A DNA stretch of 64,000 nt from Flavobacterium denitrificans DSM 15936 (GTDB lineage Bacteria > Bacteroidota > Bacteroidia > Flavobacteriales > Flavobacteriaceae): contig NZ_AUDL01000012.1 of assembly GCF_000425445.1 (NCBI RefSeq), positions 1-64,000 on the forward strand, in the 5' to 3' direction. The notes beneath the pieces were generated by a model. The model was given only the letters and a program-made list of their open reading frames with translations. It ran no database searches and was not told the DNA's origin. Below are positions 18,930 through 27,395 of this stretch, in pieces. The position numbers were made by a program, and so were the translations under genes. The stretch's first letter is position 1, and every line of letters starts with the position of its first letter.

Positions 18930-19367
18930 TTAATCGGCAATATATTTATTACCCCAATAAAGCATCATCAAAAAAGTTACAATGACCGAAGAGGCAATTC
19001 CTTCAAAAAGCAAGCAAATGCAATAAGTTGGAACAGAAGGATTTCCGCCAAACATAAAAGTCTCAGATAAGGTTTGTACATAGGCATCTCCGCCTCGTGC
19101 ATAGCTGTAAACAAGTAGTCCGAAAACGCTCATTGACACGCCAACTACTGAAGTTGCCATGGCAGAAACGGCATTCGACACAAAATTGGTTTCTCCTTCA
19201 TGCAGGTTCATTTGCATCGTTCTGTTTACGCCATAAAAGATAAAAAAGACATTTAGGGTACGTAAATAAAACAAATCTGCTAGACCCAATAGATTCATCA
19301 ATAAAAAATAAATGCCTATTCCGATGAAAATCAAAAACCCGTTGGTAATTTCTTTAGGTAATTTCAT
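18930..19367 (-). CDS. Small integral membrane protein of unknown function
   Basis: 145 residues with about four predicted transmembrane segments (roughly 9-30, 33-50, 66-90 and 115-138); short polar loops include MQMNLHEGETNF and YSYARGGDAYVQT. No catalytic motif is recognised. It is transcribed alone: it has its own terminator and an exact -7 match (TAAATTTG, - strand, 19423-19430). I do not recognise a named family, so the function stays open. Confidence 0.75.
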   Translation of the reverse strand: MKLPKEITNGFLIFIGIGIYFLLMNLLGLADLFYLRTLNVFFIFYGVNRTMQMNLHEGETNFVSNAVSAMATSVVGVSMSVFGLLVYSYARGGDAYVQTLSETFMFGGNPSVPTYCICLLFEGIASSVIVTFLMMLYWGNKYIAD

Positions 19368-19422
19368 AGTGGTTATTTTTAAAGAAGTTAATAGTAAATA
19401 TTTGGAAAACAGAGTTCTATAT

Positions 19423-19430
19423 CAAATTTA
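19423..19430 (-). promoter_or_regulatory. Candidate -7 element for the small membrane protein gene
   Basis: TAAATTTG on the - strand matches TAnnTTTG exactly, about 55 bases before the ATG. No convincing TTG was seen at -33, so the call is weak. Confidence 0.4.
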
Positions 19431-19487
19431 CTAAAAAAATAACTACGATGATTTAAATTGGCCGAAAAGTATTTTATCGGATGTTTT

Positions 19488-20417
19488 TTAACGTTGATTT
19501 ACAAATGTCAAAGCATTCAATTTATCCTGATTTAATTGTTCTTTCAATAAATCAACAGATCCAAATTTTTGTTCTTCACGAAGATATTGAAGCAAAGAAA
19601 CTTCGATTTTTTCACCATAAATGTCAGAGTCAAAATCAAAAAGATTTACTTCAATGGTTTGTTTTTGCCCATTTACCGTAGGATTAAATCCAATATTCAT
19701 CATTCCAAAAACTTCTTTTTCGTTTACAATTGCTTTTACAGCGTAAACTCCGATTTTTGGAATCAATTTGTAATCTTCTTCAATTTGAATATTTGCAGTT
19801 GGAAAACCAATTGTTCTTCCTAATTGTTTTCCTTTAACAACTTCTCCAGTTAAAAAATAGTCGTAGCCCAGATAATCATTGGCAAGGGCCATATTTCCTT
19901 CATCTAGCGCTTTTCTGATTTTTGTCGAACTTACAGAAACATCTTGAATTTCTTGAGCCGAAATTTGCTCAACTTCAAAACCATATTCCAAACCAAAAGC
20001 AATTAAATTGTCAATATTTGCAGTTCTGTTTCTTCCAAAACGATGATCATGCCCGATAATTATTTTTTGAATCTGAAATTGATCTACCAAAATTGATTTC
20101 ACAAATTCTTCGGCAGTTAACCTTGAAAAACTTTCATTGAATGGATGAATTACCAGATTTTCAATTCCGGTTGCTTCAAGAAGTTTTGTTTTTTCGGCAA
20201 TTGTGTTTAAAAGCTTTATTTCTGATTTCTCTTGCAAAACCATTCTTGGATGCGGAAAAAATGTAAGTACTAAACTTTCATATTTCCCATTTTCAGTATT
20301 CTGTGTAATTCTTTCAAGAATTTTTTTATGACCAATATGCACGCCATCAAAGGTGCCAAGTGTTAAAATTGTTTTCTTGGTCGAATGGAAATCGTTTATA
20401 GAATGAAAGAGCTTCAA
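19488..20417 (-). CDS. ribF: Bifunctional riboflavin kinase / FAD synthetase
   Basis: 309 residues, normal for RibF. The protein makes FMN from riboflavin and then FAD. The N-terminal nucleotidyltransferase domain shows TLGTFDGVHIGHKKIL and IIGHDHRFGRNRTAN; the C-terminal flavokinase domain shows GRTIGFPTANIQIE and YAVKAIV. The start is TTG (MKLFHSINDF), as an in-frame stop lies two codons upstream. An exact -7 element (TAAATTTG, - strand) is found about 20 bases before it. The gene is divergent from the secreted metalloprotease gene. Cytosolic. Confidence 0.95.
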   Translation of the reverse strand: MKLFHSINDFHSTKKTILTLGTFDGVHIGHKKILERITQNTENGKYESLVLTFFPHPRMVLQEKSEIKLLNTIAEKTKLLEATGIENLVIHPFNESFSRLTAEEFVKSILVDQFQIQKIIIGHDHRFGRNRTANIDNLIAFGLEYGFEVEQISAQEIQDVSVSSTKIRKALDEGNMALANDYLGYDYFLTGEVVKGKQLGRTIGFPTANIQIEEDYKLIPKIGVYAVKAIVNEKEVFGMMNIGFNPTVNGQKQTIEVNLFDFDSDIYGEKIEVSLLQYLREEQKFGSVDLLKEQLNQDKLNALTFVNQR

Positions 20418-20438
20418 AACAAATTATTTAAGATGCTG

Positions 20439-20446
20439 CAAATTTA
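20439..20446 (-). promoter_or_regulatory. Candidate -7 element for ribF
   Basis: TAAATTTG on the - strand matches TAnnTTTG, leaving a short leader of about 20 bases. No clear -33 TTG at ideal spacing. Confidence 0.45.
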
Positions 20447-20584
20447 TACTATCTATTTTAAATTTGATACTAAGCCGAATTGATTTTTTTGAGTTGCTGA
20501 GGTTTCTTTTTGTGAAAATAGGCCAACTCGTCGATTAAAAAACGTTAAATGTCGTTTATATGTAAGAATTTGATTTAATTGCTT

Positions 20585-20592
20585 TAATTTTG
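20585..20592 (+). promoter_or_regulatory. Candidate -7 element for the secreted metalloprotease gene
   Basis: TAATTTTG matches TAnnTTTG exactly, 20 bases before the ATG at 20613. A TTTG lies upstream at 20569-20572, but the spacing (12 bases) is too short for a standard -33 element. Confidence 0.45.
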
Positions 20593-20612
20593 ATTTATCA
20601 ACGCCTCCAGAT

Positions 20613-23285
20613 ATGAAAAAACAATTACTTATTATATTTTTTATTTTTAACTGTACAATTTTAATTGCCCAAAATAACGATTTGTGGCAAAAAGTTAGTG
20701 CAAATGCTGGGTTGAGCAAAAAAATAAACATTTCAGATTCTGATAAATACTATAAGCTGAATTCAGATCTTCTTCAAGCAAAACTGGCTTCAGCAACCGG
20801 AAAAGGATCAAAAAGTAATACGGCTGAAATTACAATTCCAAATTCTTCGGGTATTTTAGAACGTTTTACAGTTTGGGAATCTTCAAATTTTGAATCAGGA
20901 CTTCAAGCCAAATATCCAGAAATTAGATCTTATGAAGGAAGCGGTTTAGATGATAAATCAGCTAAAATTCACTTTAGTGTTTCGCCTTTGGGATTACAAA
21001 CTATGGTTTTTCGTTCGGACAAATCAACTGAATTTATTGAAGCAAACCCTGATGATAAGGCCGAATACGTTTTGTATTCAAAAAAATCTTCGACTTCAAA
21101 AAGACTGGTTTGCAAAACTGATGATTCGCTTGTAAATAAGGATATTGCTGGAAAAACAGCCAAAGAAGCATCAAGTGCTAAAATTTTCAAAACGATGCGT
21201 TTGGCTTTGTCTTGTACAGGAGAATATACCGTTTATTTTGGAGGAACAAAAGCATTGGCACTTGCCGGAATGAATGCAACTTTGACACGTGTAAATGGTG
21301 TTTTCAATAAAGATCTGGCCGTAAAAGTAGTTCTAATCGATAATAATGATGCTTTAATTTATACTGATCCAAAAACCGACCCATATTCTGACGCTTCAGC
21401 TGGAGCTGATGGAGCATGGAATCAGGAGGTACAAACAAATATAACTGCGGTAATTGGAAATGGTAATTATGATTTGGGGCATTTGTTTGGCGCTTCGGGC
21501 GGTGGAGGAAATGCAGGCTGTATTGGCTGTGTGTGTACAGACCCAACAACTAACGTGCCTTTAGGAAAAGGAAGTGCATTTACATCTCCGTCAGATAGTA
21601 GACCACAAGGCGATACTTTTGATGTTGATTTTGTTGCTCACGAAATGGGACATCAATTAGGTGCAAATCATACATTTTCATATGATTCAGAAGAAAGAAC
21701 TAACGTAAATGTTGAGCCGGGAAGTGGTTCTACTATTATGGCTTATGCAGGAGTTACGCGAGATTATGACGTTCAAGACACTTCCGATGATTATTTTGCT
21801 TATGCTAGTATCAGACAAATTCAAAATACATTGGCCTCAAAAAGTTGTCCGGTAAATACTCCATTAACAAATAATCCGCCGTCGATTGAAGCAGGAAATG
21901 ATTATACAATTCCAATTGGCACAGCCTTTGTTTTGACAGGAACAGGTTCAGATCCCGAAGGTGATTTGGTTACTTATACTTGGGAAGAAAACGATAATGC
22001 GATTACAACTTCAGGAAGTACTAGTATAGCTTATCCAACAAAACCTGACGGGCCTTTGTTTCGTTCTGTAATTCCAACCACAAGTGCCGTTCGCTATATG
22101 CCAAAGCTTGAATATGTTCTTCAAAATAGGCTTACCACGACATGGGAATCTGTTTCTTCAATTGCAAGAACGTTGCATTTTACTTTGACAGGACGTGATA
22201 ATGCTGCGCAAGGTACGGCACAAACCTTTACTGATAACATGGCTGTTAATGTGGTTTCAACTGCTGGGCCATTTACTGTGACTTCCCATACAAATGACAA
22301 TGTAAGTTGGTGGCAAGGATTGCCAGAAACCGTAACTTGGGATGTAAAAAACACCAATACACTTCCAGGTTCATCAACTGTAAATATTAAACTATCTACT
22401 GACGGAGGATTGACATTTCCGATAACATTAATATCAAATACGGCAAATGATGGTTCTGAAACTATTGTATTGCCAACAAGTGTTCCGTCATCTAAAAATT
22501 GCAGAATTTTGATTGAGCCAACAGGAAATATCTTTTATGCCGTAAACAGTAAAGCATTTGCAGTAGGATATACTTCGACTCAAACTTGTGATTCGTATAG
22601 TTTTGGAAACTCGTTTGCCATTCCAAATACTACAACTTTTGTAACCAGAACAGTTACAGTTCCAGCATCTACAGCGACTGTTCAAGATGTAAACGTTTCT
22701 GTAAATGTGACGCACGATAAGTTCTCTGATTTAGAACTTCAGATTGTAAGTCCTGCTGGAACGATAGTTCGACTGTTTAATAAAAATTGCGGATCGACAA
22801 AATCAACCTTAGCGCTTCAGTTTGATGATTCAGGTGCCGCATTGGATTGTGCCAGAACAACAGAACAAATTGTTTTGCCAGTTGATTTGTTGAGTGCCTT
22901 TAATGGTGAAAACACGCAAGGAACTTGGACTTTTAGAGTCAGAGATGCCGTGGTTGACAATTCAGGAACTATCAATTCGGCTTCAATAAATATTTGTGGT
23001 CAAATCTATACTTTGTCAACACCAGATTTTGATACTGTTGATTTCAGTCTTTACCCAAATCCAAACAAAGGAAACTTTACGATTCAGTTTGAAAGCCAAT
23101 CTGAAATTGGAGTTAAAGTATTTGTTCATGATATTTTAGGGAAAACGATTTATTCAAAAATCTTTGATGCAACAACAAATTTTGATCAAAATATTCAGCT
23201 CCCAAGCAATACTTCAGCTGGACTTTATCTAGTTACTGTTATTGATGGAAATAGAAGAACAGTCAAAAAAATAATTGTGAACTAA
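20613..23285 (+). CDS. Secreted reprolysin-like zinc metalloprotease with P-domain and T9SS type A signal
   Basis: 890 residues. A signal peptide (MKKQLLIIFFIFNCTILIAQ) is followed by a propeptide-like region to about residue 190. The metzincin catalytic domain has HEMGHQLGANH (H343, H347 and H353 as zinc ligands, E344 catalytic) and a Met-turn in STIMAYAG. Next come Ig/FN-like segments and a proprotein-convertase P-domain (about 655-790; LELQIVSPAGT, GTWTFRVRDAVVDNSGTI). The type A T9SS tail (FSLYPNPNKGNFTI to TVKKIIVN) ends the protein. It is predicted to be exported by T9SS as an extracellular or surface peptidase; substrate unknown. It is monocistronic, with a shared terminator downstream. 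Confidence 0.93.
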   Translation: MKKQLLIIFFIFNCTILIAQNNDLWQKVSANAGLSKKINISDSDKYYKLNSDLLQAKLASATGKGSKSNTAEITIPNSSGILERFTVWESSNFESGLQAKYPEIRSYEGSGLDDKSAKIHFSVSPLGLQTMVFRSDKSTEFIEANPDDKAEYVLYSKKSSTSKRLVCKTDDSLVNKDIAGKTAKEASSAKIFKTMRLALSCTGEYTVYFGGTKALALAGMNATLTRVNGVFNKDLAVKVVLIDNNDALIYTDPKTDPYSDASAGADGAWNQEVQTNITAVIGNGNYDLGHLFGASGGGGNAGCIGCVCTDPTTNVPLGKGSAFTSPSDSRPQGDTFDVDFVAHEMGHQLGANHTFSYDSEERTNVNVEPGSGSTIMAYAGVTRDYDVQDTSDDYFAYASIRQIQNTLASKSCPVNTPLTNNPPSIEAGNDYTIPIGTAFVLTGTGSDPEGDLVTYTWEENDNAITTSGSTSIAYPTKPDGPLFRSVIPTTSAVRYMPKLEYVLQNRLTTTWESVSSIARTLHFTLTGRDNAAQGTAQTFTDNMAVNVVSTAGPFTVTSHTNDNVSWWQGLPETVTWDVKNTNTLPGSSTVNIKLSTDGGLTFPITLISNTANDGSETIVLPTSVPSSKNCRILIEPTGNIFYAVNSKAFAVGYTSTQTCDSYSFGNSFAIPNTTTFVTRTVTVPASTATVQDVNVSVNVTHDKFSDLELQIVSPAGTIVRLFNKNCGSTKSTLALQFDDSGAALDCARTTEQIVLPVDLLSAFNGENTQGTWTFRVRDAVVDNSGTINSASINICGQIYTLSTPDFDTVDFSLYPNPNKGNFTIQFESQSEIGVKVFVHDILGKTIYSKIFDATTNFDQNIQLPSNTSAGLYLVTVIDGNRRTVKKIIVN

Positions 23286-23295
23286 AGGCTTAAAA

Positions 23296-23362
23296 TTCCA
23301 ATAAAAAAAATCCAAATTCCAATTGAAAAGCTGTTCGATTGAAATTTGGATTTTTTTTGAAG
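23296..23362. terminator. Bidirectional terminator between the metalloprotease gene and comF
   Basis: A long stem (AAAATCCAAATT..CCAATT against AATTGAAATTTGGATTTT) is flanked by A8 and T8 runs, so it can act for both converging genes. Confidence 0.8.
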
Positions 23363-23398
23363 TTAAGTTTGTGAATTTTGGAATTTGAAATTTACGAT

Positions 23399-24082
23399 TT
23401 ACGAGTTCGCCATCGCCATACAAACAATACTGATTTTCGCTCCTGGAATTTTCAACACTGCTTTTGAACACGCTTCAAGAGTTGATCCCGTTGTCAAAAC
23501 ATCATCAACAATTAGAAAATGTTTGTTGTGGTTTTCTTCTGAAAATTTTACATCAAAAATGTTTTCAATATTTTCGGTTCTGCCTAAAAGATTCTTTTTG
23601 GATTGTGTTTTCGAATATTTTTTTCGGAATAAAATGCTATCATCAAAAGTGAGATTTAATCCTTCTGAAATTGCTTTTGCAAATGTTGTGACTTGGTTAT
23701 AACCACGTTCTTTGAATTTTTTAGGATGAAGCGGGACAGGAATTATAATTTCAAAAGGATGATTCAGTTTCAATTTTTTTAAATCTTCGACATACCAGAA
23801 ACCCAGAACAGTTCCAATTTCTTCGTGGCCTTTGTATTTCAAATTGTGAATGATCTCCTGAACAATTCCTTTTTTTATAAAATACAATAATGCCGATACA
23901 TGCTGTATTTCAACTTTTCCATAAAACTTTTTGACCGCTTCGTTTTCAGAATCCAGATGATATTGTGTCAGAGGCATTTCGTGACGGCATTTGGAACAAA
24001 AAACAACTTCATTAGTCTGTAAAATTTGACGGCATCCGGTGCAAACTTTTGGGAAAAACAGATTTATTACAGATTTAAACAC
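23399..24082 (-). CDS. comF: ComF-family phosphoribosyltransferase-like protein
   Basis: 227 residues. An N-terminal zinc-ribbon-like pair (CTGCRQIL and FCSKCRHEM) is followed by a PRTase-type fold with the PRPP-binding signature LIVDDVLTTGSTLEAC near the C-terminus, the ComF/GntX hallmark. Members are linked to DNA uptake and competence in some bacteria. Competence here is not shown, and no other com gene is in the window. The start codon is GTG. An exact -7 element (TATTTTTG, - strand, 24103-24110) lies about 20 bases upstream. Divergent from glyS. Confidence 0.9.
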   Translation of the reverse strand: MFKSVINLFFPKVCTGCRQILQTNEVVFCSKCRHEMPLTQYHLDSENEAVKKFYGKVEIQHVSALLYFIKKGIVQEIIHNLKYKGHEEIGTVLGFWYVEDLKKLKLNHPFEIIIPVPLHPKKFKERGYNQVTTFAKAISEGLNLTFDDSILFRKKYSKTQSKKNLLGRTENIENIFDVKFSEENHNKHFLIVDDVLTTGSTLEACSKAVLKIPGAKISIVCMAMANS

Positions 24083-24102
24083 AAATAGAAAGAATTTAGT
24101 TA

Positions 24103-24110
24103 CAAAAATA
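24103..24110 (-). promoter_or_regulatory. Candidate -7 element for comF
   Basis: TATTTTTG on the - strand matches TAnnTTTG, with a leader of about 15-20 bases to the GTG start. Confidence 0.45.
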
Positions 24111-24165
24111 GCTAAAATCGCTCGTCAATCTTTATTATTTTTCTTTTTTTTAAAAGTACTTTTTA

Positions 24166-24173
24166 TATTTTTG
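24166..24173 (+). promoter_or_regulatory. Candidate -7 element for glyS, implying a near-leaderless mRNA
   Basis: TATTTTTG matches TAnnTTTG and ends only seven bases before the glyS ATG at 24181. If used, transcription would start at or within a few bases of the start codon. No TTG was found at the expected -33 position. Confidence 0.45.
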
Positions 24174-24180
24174 CATCACT

Positions 24181-25722
24181 ATGGCAAAACAAGAAGATTT
24201 ATTTAAGAATGTGGTTTCGCACGCAAAAGAGTACGGATTTATTTTTCCGTCAAGCGAAGTATACGATGGATTGAGTGCAGTATATGATTATGCACAAAAT
24301 GGTGTCGAGTTAAAAAAGAATATTCGTGAATATTGGTGGAAATCAATGGTCCAAATGAATGAAAATATTGTCGGCCTTGATGCGGCAATATTGATGCACC
24401 CAACAACCTGGAAAGCTTCAGGCCACGTTGATGCCTTCAACGACCCTTTGATTGACAACAAGGATTCTAAAAAAAGATATAGAGCAGATGTTTTAGTTGA
24501 AGATCACGCTGAGAAAATTCATCAAAAAGCGCAAAAAGAGATTGATAAGGCAAAAGCTCGTTTTGGAGATGCATTCAACGAACAAGAATTTGTTACTACA
24601 AATGCTCGTGTGATTGAATATTTGGCTAAAGAAAAAGAAATCAGAGAGCGTTTAGGACGTTCGTTAGGCGCTGGAGACTTATCTGATGTTAAAGCATTAA
24701 TAGAAGAACTTGAAATTGCTGATCCTGAAACTGGTTCTAAAAACTGGACAGAAGTAAAACAATTTAACTTGATGTTTGGAACAAAATTGGGTGCTTCTGC
24801 AGAAAATGCAATGGATCTTTATTTGCGTCCGGAAACGGCTCAAGGTATTTTTGTGAACTTTCTAAATGTTCAGAAATCGGGTCGTATGAAAGTTCCTTTT
24901 GGAATTGCTCAAACCGGAAAAGCGTTCAGAAATGAAATTGTTGCAAGGCAATTCATTTTCCGTATGCGTGAATTCGAACAAATGGAAATGCAATTTTTCG
25001 TTCGCCCTGGAGAAGAAATGAAATCATACGAATACTGGAAAGAAACTCGTTTGAAATGGCATTTATCTTTAGGGTTAGGAAAAGAAAATTACCGTTTTCA
25101 CGATCACGAAAAATTAGCACACTACGCTAATGCGGCTGCAGATATTGAGTTCAATTTTCCTTTCGGTTTCAAAGAATTAGAAGGAATTCACTCTCGTACC
25201 GATTTCGACTTAAAAGCTCACGAAGAATATTCAGGAAGAAAGCTTCAATATTTTGATCCTGAATTGAATGAAAACTATGTGCCATACGTAGTTGAAACGT
25301 CTGTAGGTCTTGATCGTATGTTTTTGGCGGTTTTTGCAACATCGTTGCAAGAAGAAGCTTTAGAAGATGGTTCGACTAGAACGGTATTGAAGTTGCCATC
25401 AGTTTTAGCACCAACAAAAGCAGCTGTACTTCCATTAGTTAAAAAAGATGGATTGCCAGAAGTTTCAAGAAAAATCATTGAAGATTTGAAATGGGATTTC
25501 AATGTGGCGTATGATGAAAAAGATGCTGTAGGTCGTCGTTACAGAAGACAAGATGCATTAGGAACGCCTTTCTGTATCACAGTGGATCACCAAACTCTTG
25601 AAGACGAAACGGTAACAATTCGTCATCGAGATACAATGAAACAAGATCGTGTAAAAATATCTGAATTAAGAGATATTATTGAAAACGAAGTTTCAATGAA
25701 AAACTGGTTGATGAAAATGTAA
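24181..25722 (+). CDS. glyS: Glycine--tRNA ligase (eukaryote/archaea-like alpha2 type)
   Basis: 513 residues, the usual length of the single-chain alpha2 GlyRS. It charges tRNA-Gly in the cytosol. The N-terminus (FIFPSSEVYDGLSAVYDYAQNG) and class II motif 2 region (FRNEIVARQFIFRMREFEQMEMQFF spans about residues 256-280) are diagnostic. Motif 3 sits in VETSVGLDRMFLAV, and the C-terminal anticodon-binding domain begins around residue 400 (KLPSVLAPTKAAVLPLV). Single gene with its own terminator. Confidence 0.97.
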   Translation: MAKQEDLFKNVVSHAKEYGFIFPSSEVYDGLSAVYDYAQNGVELKKNIREYWWKSMVQMNENIVGLDAAILMHPTTWKASGHVDAFNDPLIDNKDSKKRYRADVLVEDHAEKIHQKAQKEIDKAKARFGDAFNEQEFVTTNARVIEYLAKEKEIRERLGRSLGAGDLSDVKALIEELEIADPETGSKNWTEVKQFNLMFGTKLGASAENAMDLYLRPETAQGIFVNFLNVQKSGRMKVPFGIAQTGKAFRNEIVARQFIFRMREFEQMEMQFFVRPGEEMKSYEYWKETRLKWHLSLGLGKENYRFHDHEKLAHYANAAADIEFNFPFGFKELEGIHSRTDFDLKAHEEYSGRKLQYFDPELNENYVPYVVETSVGLDRMFLAVFATSLQEEALEDGSTRTVLKLPSVLAPTKAAVLPLVKKDGLPEVSRKIIEDLKWDFNVAYDEKDAVGRRYRRQDALGTPFCITVDHQTLEDETVTIRHRDTMKQDRVKISELRDIIENEVSMKNWLMKM

Positions 25723-25746
25723 TTTTTGTTAATTAACACTATATAA

Positions 25747-25784
25747 ATCCCAAATTCCTAGCTGGAGTTTGGGATTTTTTTACT
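25747..25784 (+). terminator. Rho-independent terminator after glyS
   Basis: The near-perfect 12-bp stem ATCCCAAATTCC / GGAGTTTGGGAT is followed by a T run, 25 bases after the stop. Confidence 0.85.
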
Positions 25785-25827
25785 TTTGAAAAGTGCATTT
25801 CGTCGAATATTTATGCATTTTGTCTTT

Positions 25828-25861
25828 ATGTATTAACATTTTGACTTAATGTGTTAACAAT
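25828..25861 (+). promoter_or_regulatory. Direct repeat, candidate LytTR-type binding site
   Basis: ATGTATTAACATT (25828-25840) and ATGTGTTAACAAT (25849-25861) match at 11 of 13 positions, and their starts are exactly 21 bases apart. Regulators with LytTR domains characteristically bind imperfect direct repeats about two helical turns apart. The site lies about 100 bases upstream of a LytTR gene, so autoregulation is a reasonable inference. Confidence 0.5.
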
Positions 25862-25961
25862 GAAATGTTTGCATAAATGAATTGCGTAAATTTAATTGCG
25901 CATCATACACAAAATTGAAAATGAACTGATTGCTAATCGCTGCGTTGATTCCTTTTAAAAA

Positions 25962-26876
25962 TTGATTAAAACCAAATTGAAAAAATATTCGTACATTATA
26001 ATTGACAATGACGCAGAGAGTGTTTTGAAAACCAGAATTGTTGCAGAAGGTTTTTCAGAATTAACTTTTATAGCATCGGCTACGAATTATCAGCACGGGC
26101 TGAATTTGGTTTTAGAGCACAAACCGTATTTCGTTTTTTTAGAAATTGATTCTGAGAACTCACAGGGTAATTTATCACTTGCTTTTATTGGCGAGTTGTA
26201 TCGTTATTTAACGGTTATTCCAAAAATCATTATCACCACAACAAAAAAAGATTTTGCTTTTGACGCGATTCAGTATGGCGTTTTTGATTATATCATTAAA
26301 CCGTTGACGCATGTGGATCTTGTAAAAACACTTTTGAAGCTCGAAAAAACGTTTTTAGGCTCAAGAGAGCAAAAATTTATCGAAACTGCTCCACAAGTCG
26401 GCATTGTAAAAGAAAGTGCCACAGCTGTCGAAATAGAGCCCTTAAATGAAGATCAAAATCAAATTGTTGAAAATGAAGAAGCTTCGGTTGTTGTAAAGGA
26501 AGTACAAGTGCCACAAATTGTCGAAAAGCCACTTGTAATTTGCATCAAATCATATGGCGATTATCGCTATATGAATGCGGCAGATATTTGTTATTTCCAA
26601 GCTGATAATAATTCGACTGATATTTATTTAAGTTCGGGCGAAATGGTAACGGCTTTTAAAACCTTAAAACATTTTGAAAGTATTTTAGTACATCCGTTTG
26701 TAAGGATTCATAATAGTTACATTATCAATCAAAATTACATTTCGCGCATTCATAACGGAAACTCAGTTTGTTACATCAAAAACTCTCCTAAAAAGATTCC
26801 TTTTTCCAAAACTTACAAAGGAAATGTCGATTTAATTATCGCTAATTTCACTGCAGGAAATTATATAGAAGTCTAA
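25962..26876 (+). CDS. LytTR-family response regulator with atypical receiver domain
   Basis: 304 residues from a TTG start; an in-frame stop directly precedes it. The receiver-like domain (about 10-125) keeps the acidic pocket (D15, D17 in IDND), the switch Thr region (ITTTKKD) and the KP lysine (K113 in DYIIKPL). The position that normally holds the phosphorylated Asp reads FLEID, with E61 in place of Asp. A long acidic linker follows, then a LytTR DNA-binding domain (about 200-300; YFQADNNSTDIYLSSGE, FVRIHNSYIINQNYI). It is an orphan with no adjacent LytS-type kinase. It may act constitutively or be controlled in another way. Confidence 0.88.
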   Translation: MIKTKLKKYSYIIIDNDAESVLKTRIVAEGFSELTFIASATNYQHGLNLVLEHKPYFVFLEIDSENSQGNLSLAFIGELYRYLTVIPKIIITTTKKDFAFDAIQYGVFDYIIKPLTHVDLVKTLLKLEKTFLGSREQKFIETAPQVGIVKESATAVEIEPLNEDQNQIVENEEASVVVKEVQVPQIVEKPLVICIKSYGDYRYMNAADICYFQADNNSTDIYLSSGEMVTAFKTLKHFESILVHPFVRIHNSYIINQNYISRIHNGNSVCYIKNSPKKIPFSKTYKGNVDLIIANFTAGNYIEV

Positions 26877-27053
26877 ATATTAGATATTTACACGAATTTG
26901 ACGCCCAATGACTATCATTTGGGCATGATTTACCATAAACTCCCTTTTTCATGCAATTTTTTTTTGTGCTTGGGTATAATTTTACACCATCGATTCGCAG
27001 AGAGCGGTCAGCCCCAAAAACAAAAAAATCAAAAACACTTAATACCTCAGGTC

Positions 27054-27299
27054 ATGAAAAAAACAGCTTTAACATTCGGATTATTTTCTTTAGTAGTAGT
27101 AGCAACTTCTTTTGCAGCGCCAGAAAATACAACTTATTTAGCAGCTTCAGATACAATAAAAGTTTTGCCAATTGATGGTGGTGCGACAGGAAGAACAAAA
27201 AAGGTTGATTTTCATGGCTCAAACGATCAATTAAGCAATAACCAATCAAACTTTTCTAATGTGAATCAAGCTTTTGGTTCAGATAAAAAAATAGACTAA
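27054..27299 (+). CDS. Small exported protein of unknown function
   Basis: 81 residues from the ATG at 27054. This start is chosen because it opens a clean signal peptide (MKKTALTFGLFSLVVVATSFA); an in-frame extension back to 26898 looks non-coding. The mature part is only about 60 residues, polar, rich in Asn, Ser, Asp and Gly (VDFHGSNDQLSNNQSN), with no cysteine and no known domain. It lies between the LytTR regulator and the kinase gene and has its own terminator. The function is unknown; a secreted peptide or periplasmic factor is possible. Confidence 0.65.
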   Translation: MKKTALTFGLFSLVVVATSFAAPENTTYLAASDTIKVLPIDGGATGRTKKVDFHGSNDQLSNNQSNFSNVNQAFGSDKKID

Positions 27300-27320
27300 A
27301 CATAGTTTTGAATATACAGA

Positions 27321-27352
27321 AAGGCTGTCAATTTTTTGACAGCCTTTTTTTG
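27321..27352 (+). terminator. Rho-independent terminator after the small exported protein gene
   Basis: The perfect stem AAGGCTGTCA / TGACAGCCTT has a short T-rich loop and is followed by a T run, about 22 bases after the stop. Confidence 0.88.
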
Positions 27353-27367
27353 TGTCTTTAGTTTTAG

Positions 27368-27375
27368 TATTTTTG
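27368..27375 (+). promoter_or_regulatory. Candidate -7 element for the TPR kinase operon
   Basis: TATTTTTG matches TAnnTTTG exactly and lies 20 bases before the TTG start at 27396, directly after the terminator. No -33 TTG at good spacing. Confidence 0.4.
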
Positions 27376-27395
27376 GTAAAACTCAAAAAGAACAA

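Noticed and set aside
20453..20731. 92-codon - strand open frame overlapping the metalloprotease start
   Set aside because: It overlaps the promoter region and signal peptide of a well-supported gene and has no recognisable protein features.
27336..27395. Upstream TTG start for the TPR kinase
   Set aside because: It lies inside the terminator stem of the previous gene and upstream of the candidate promoter; the TTG at 27396 gives a proper lipoprotein signal.
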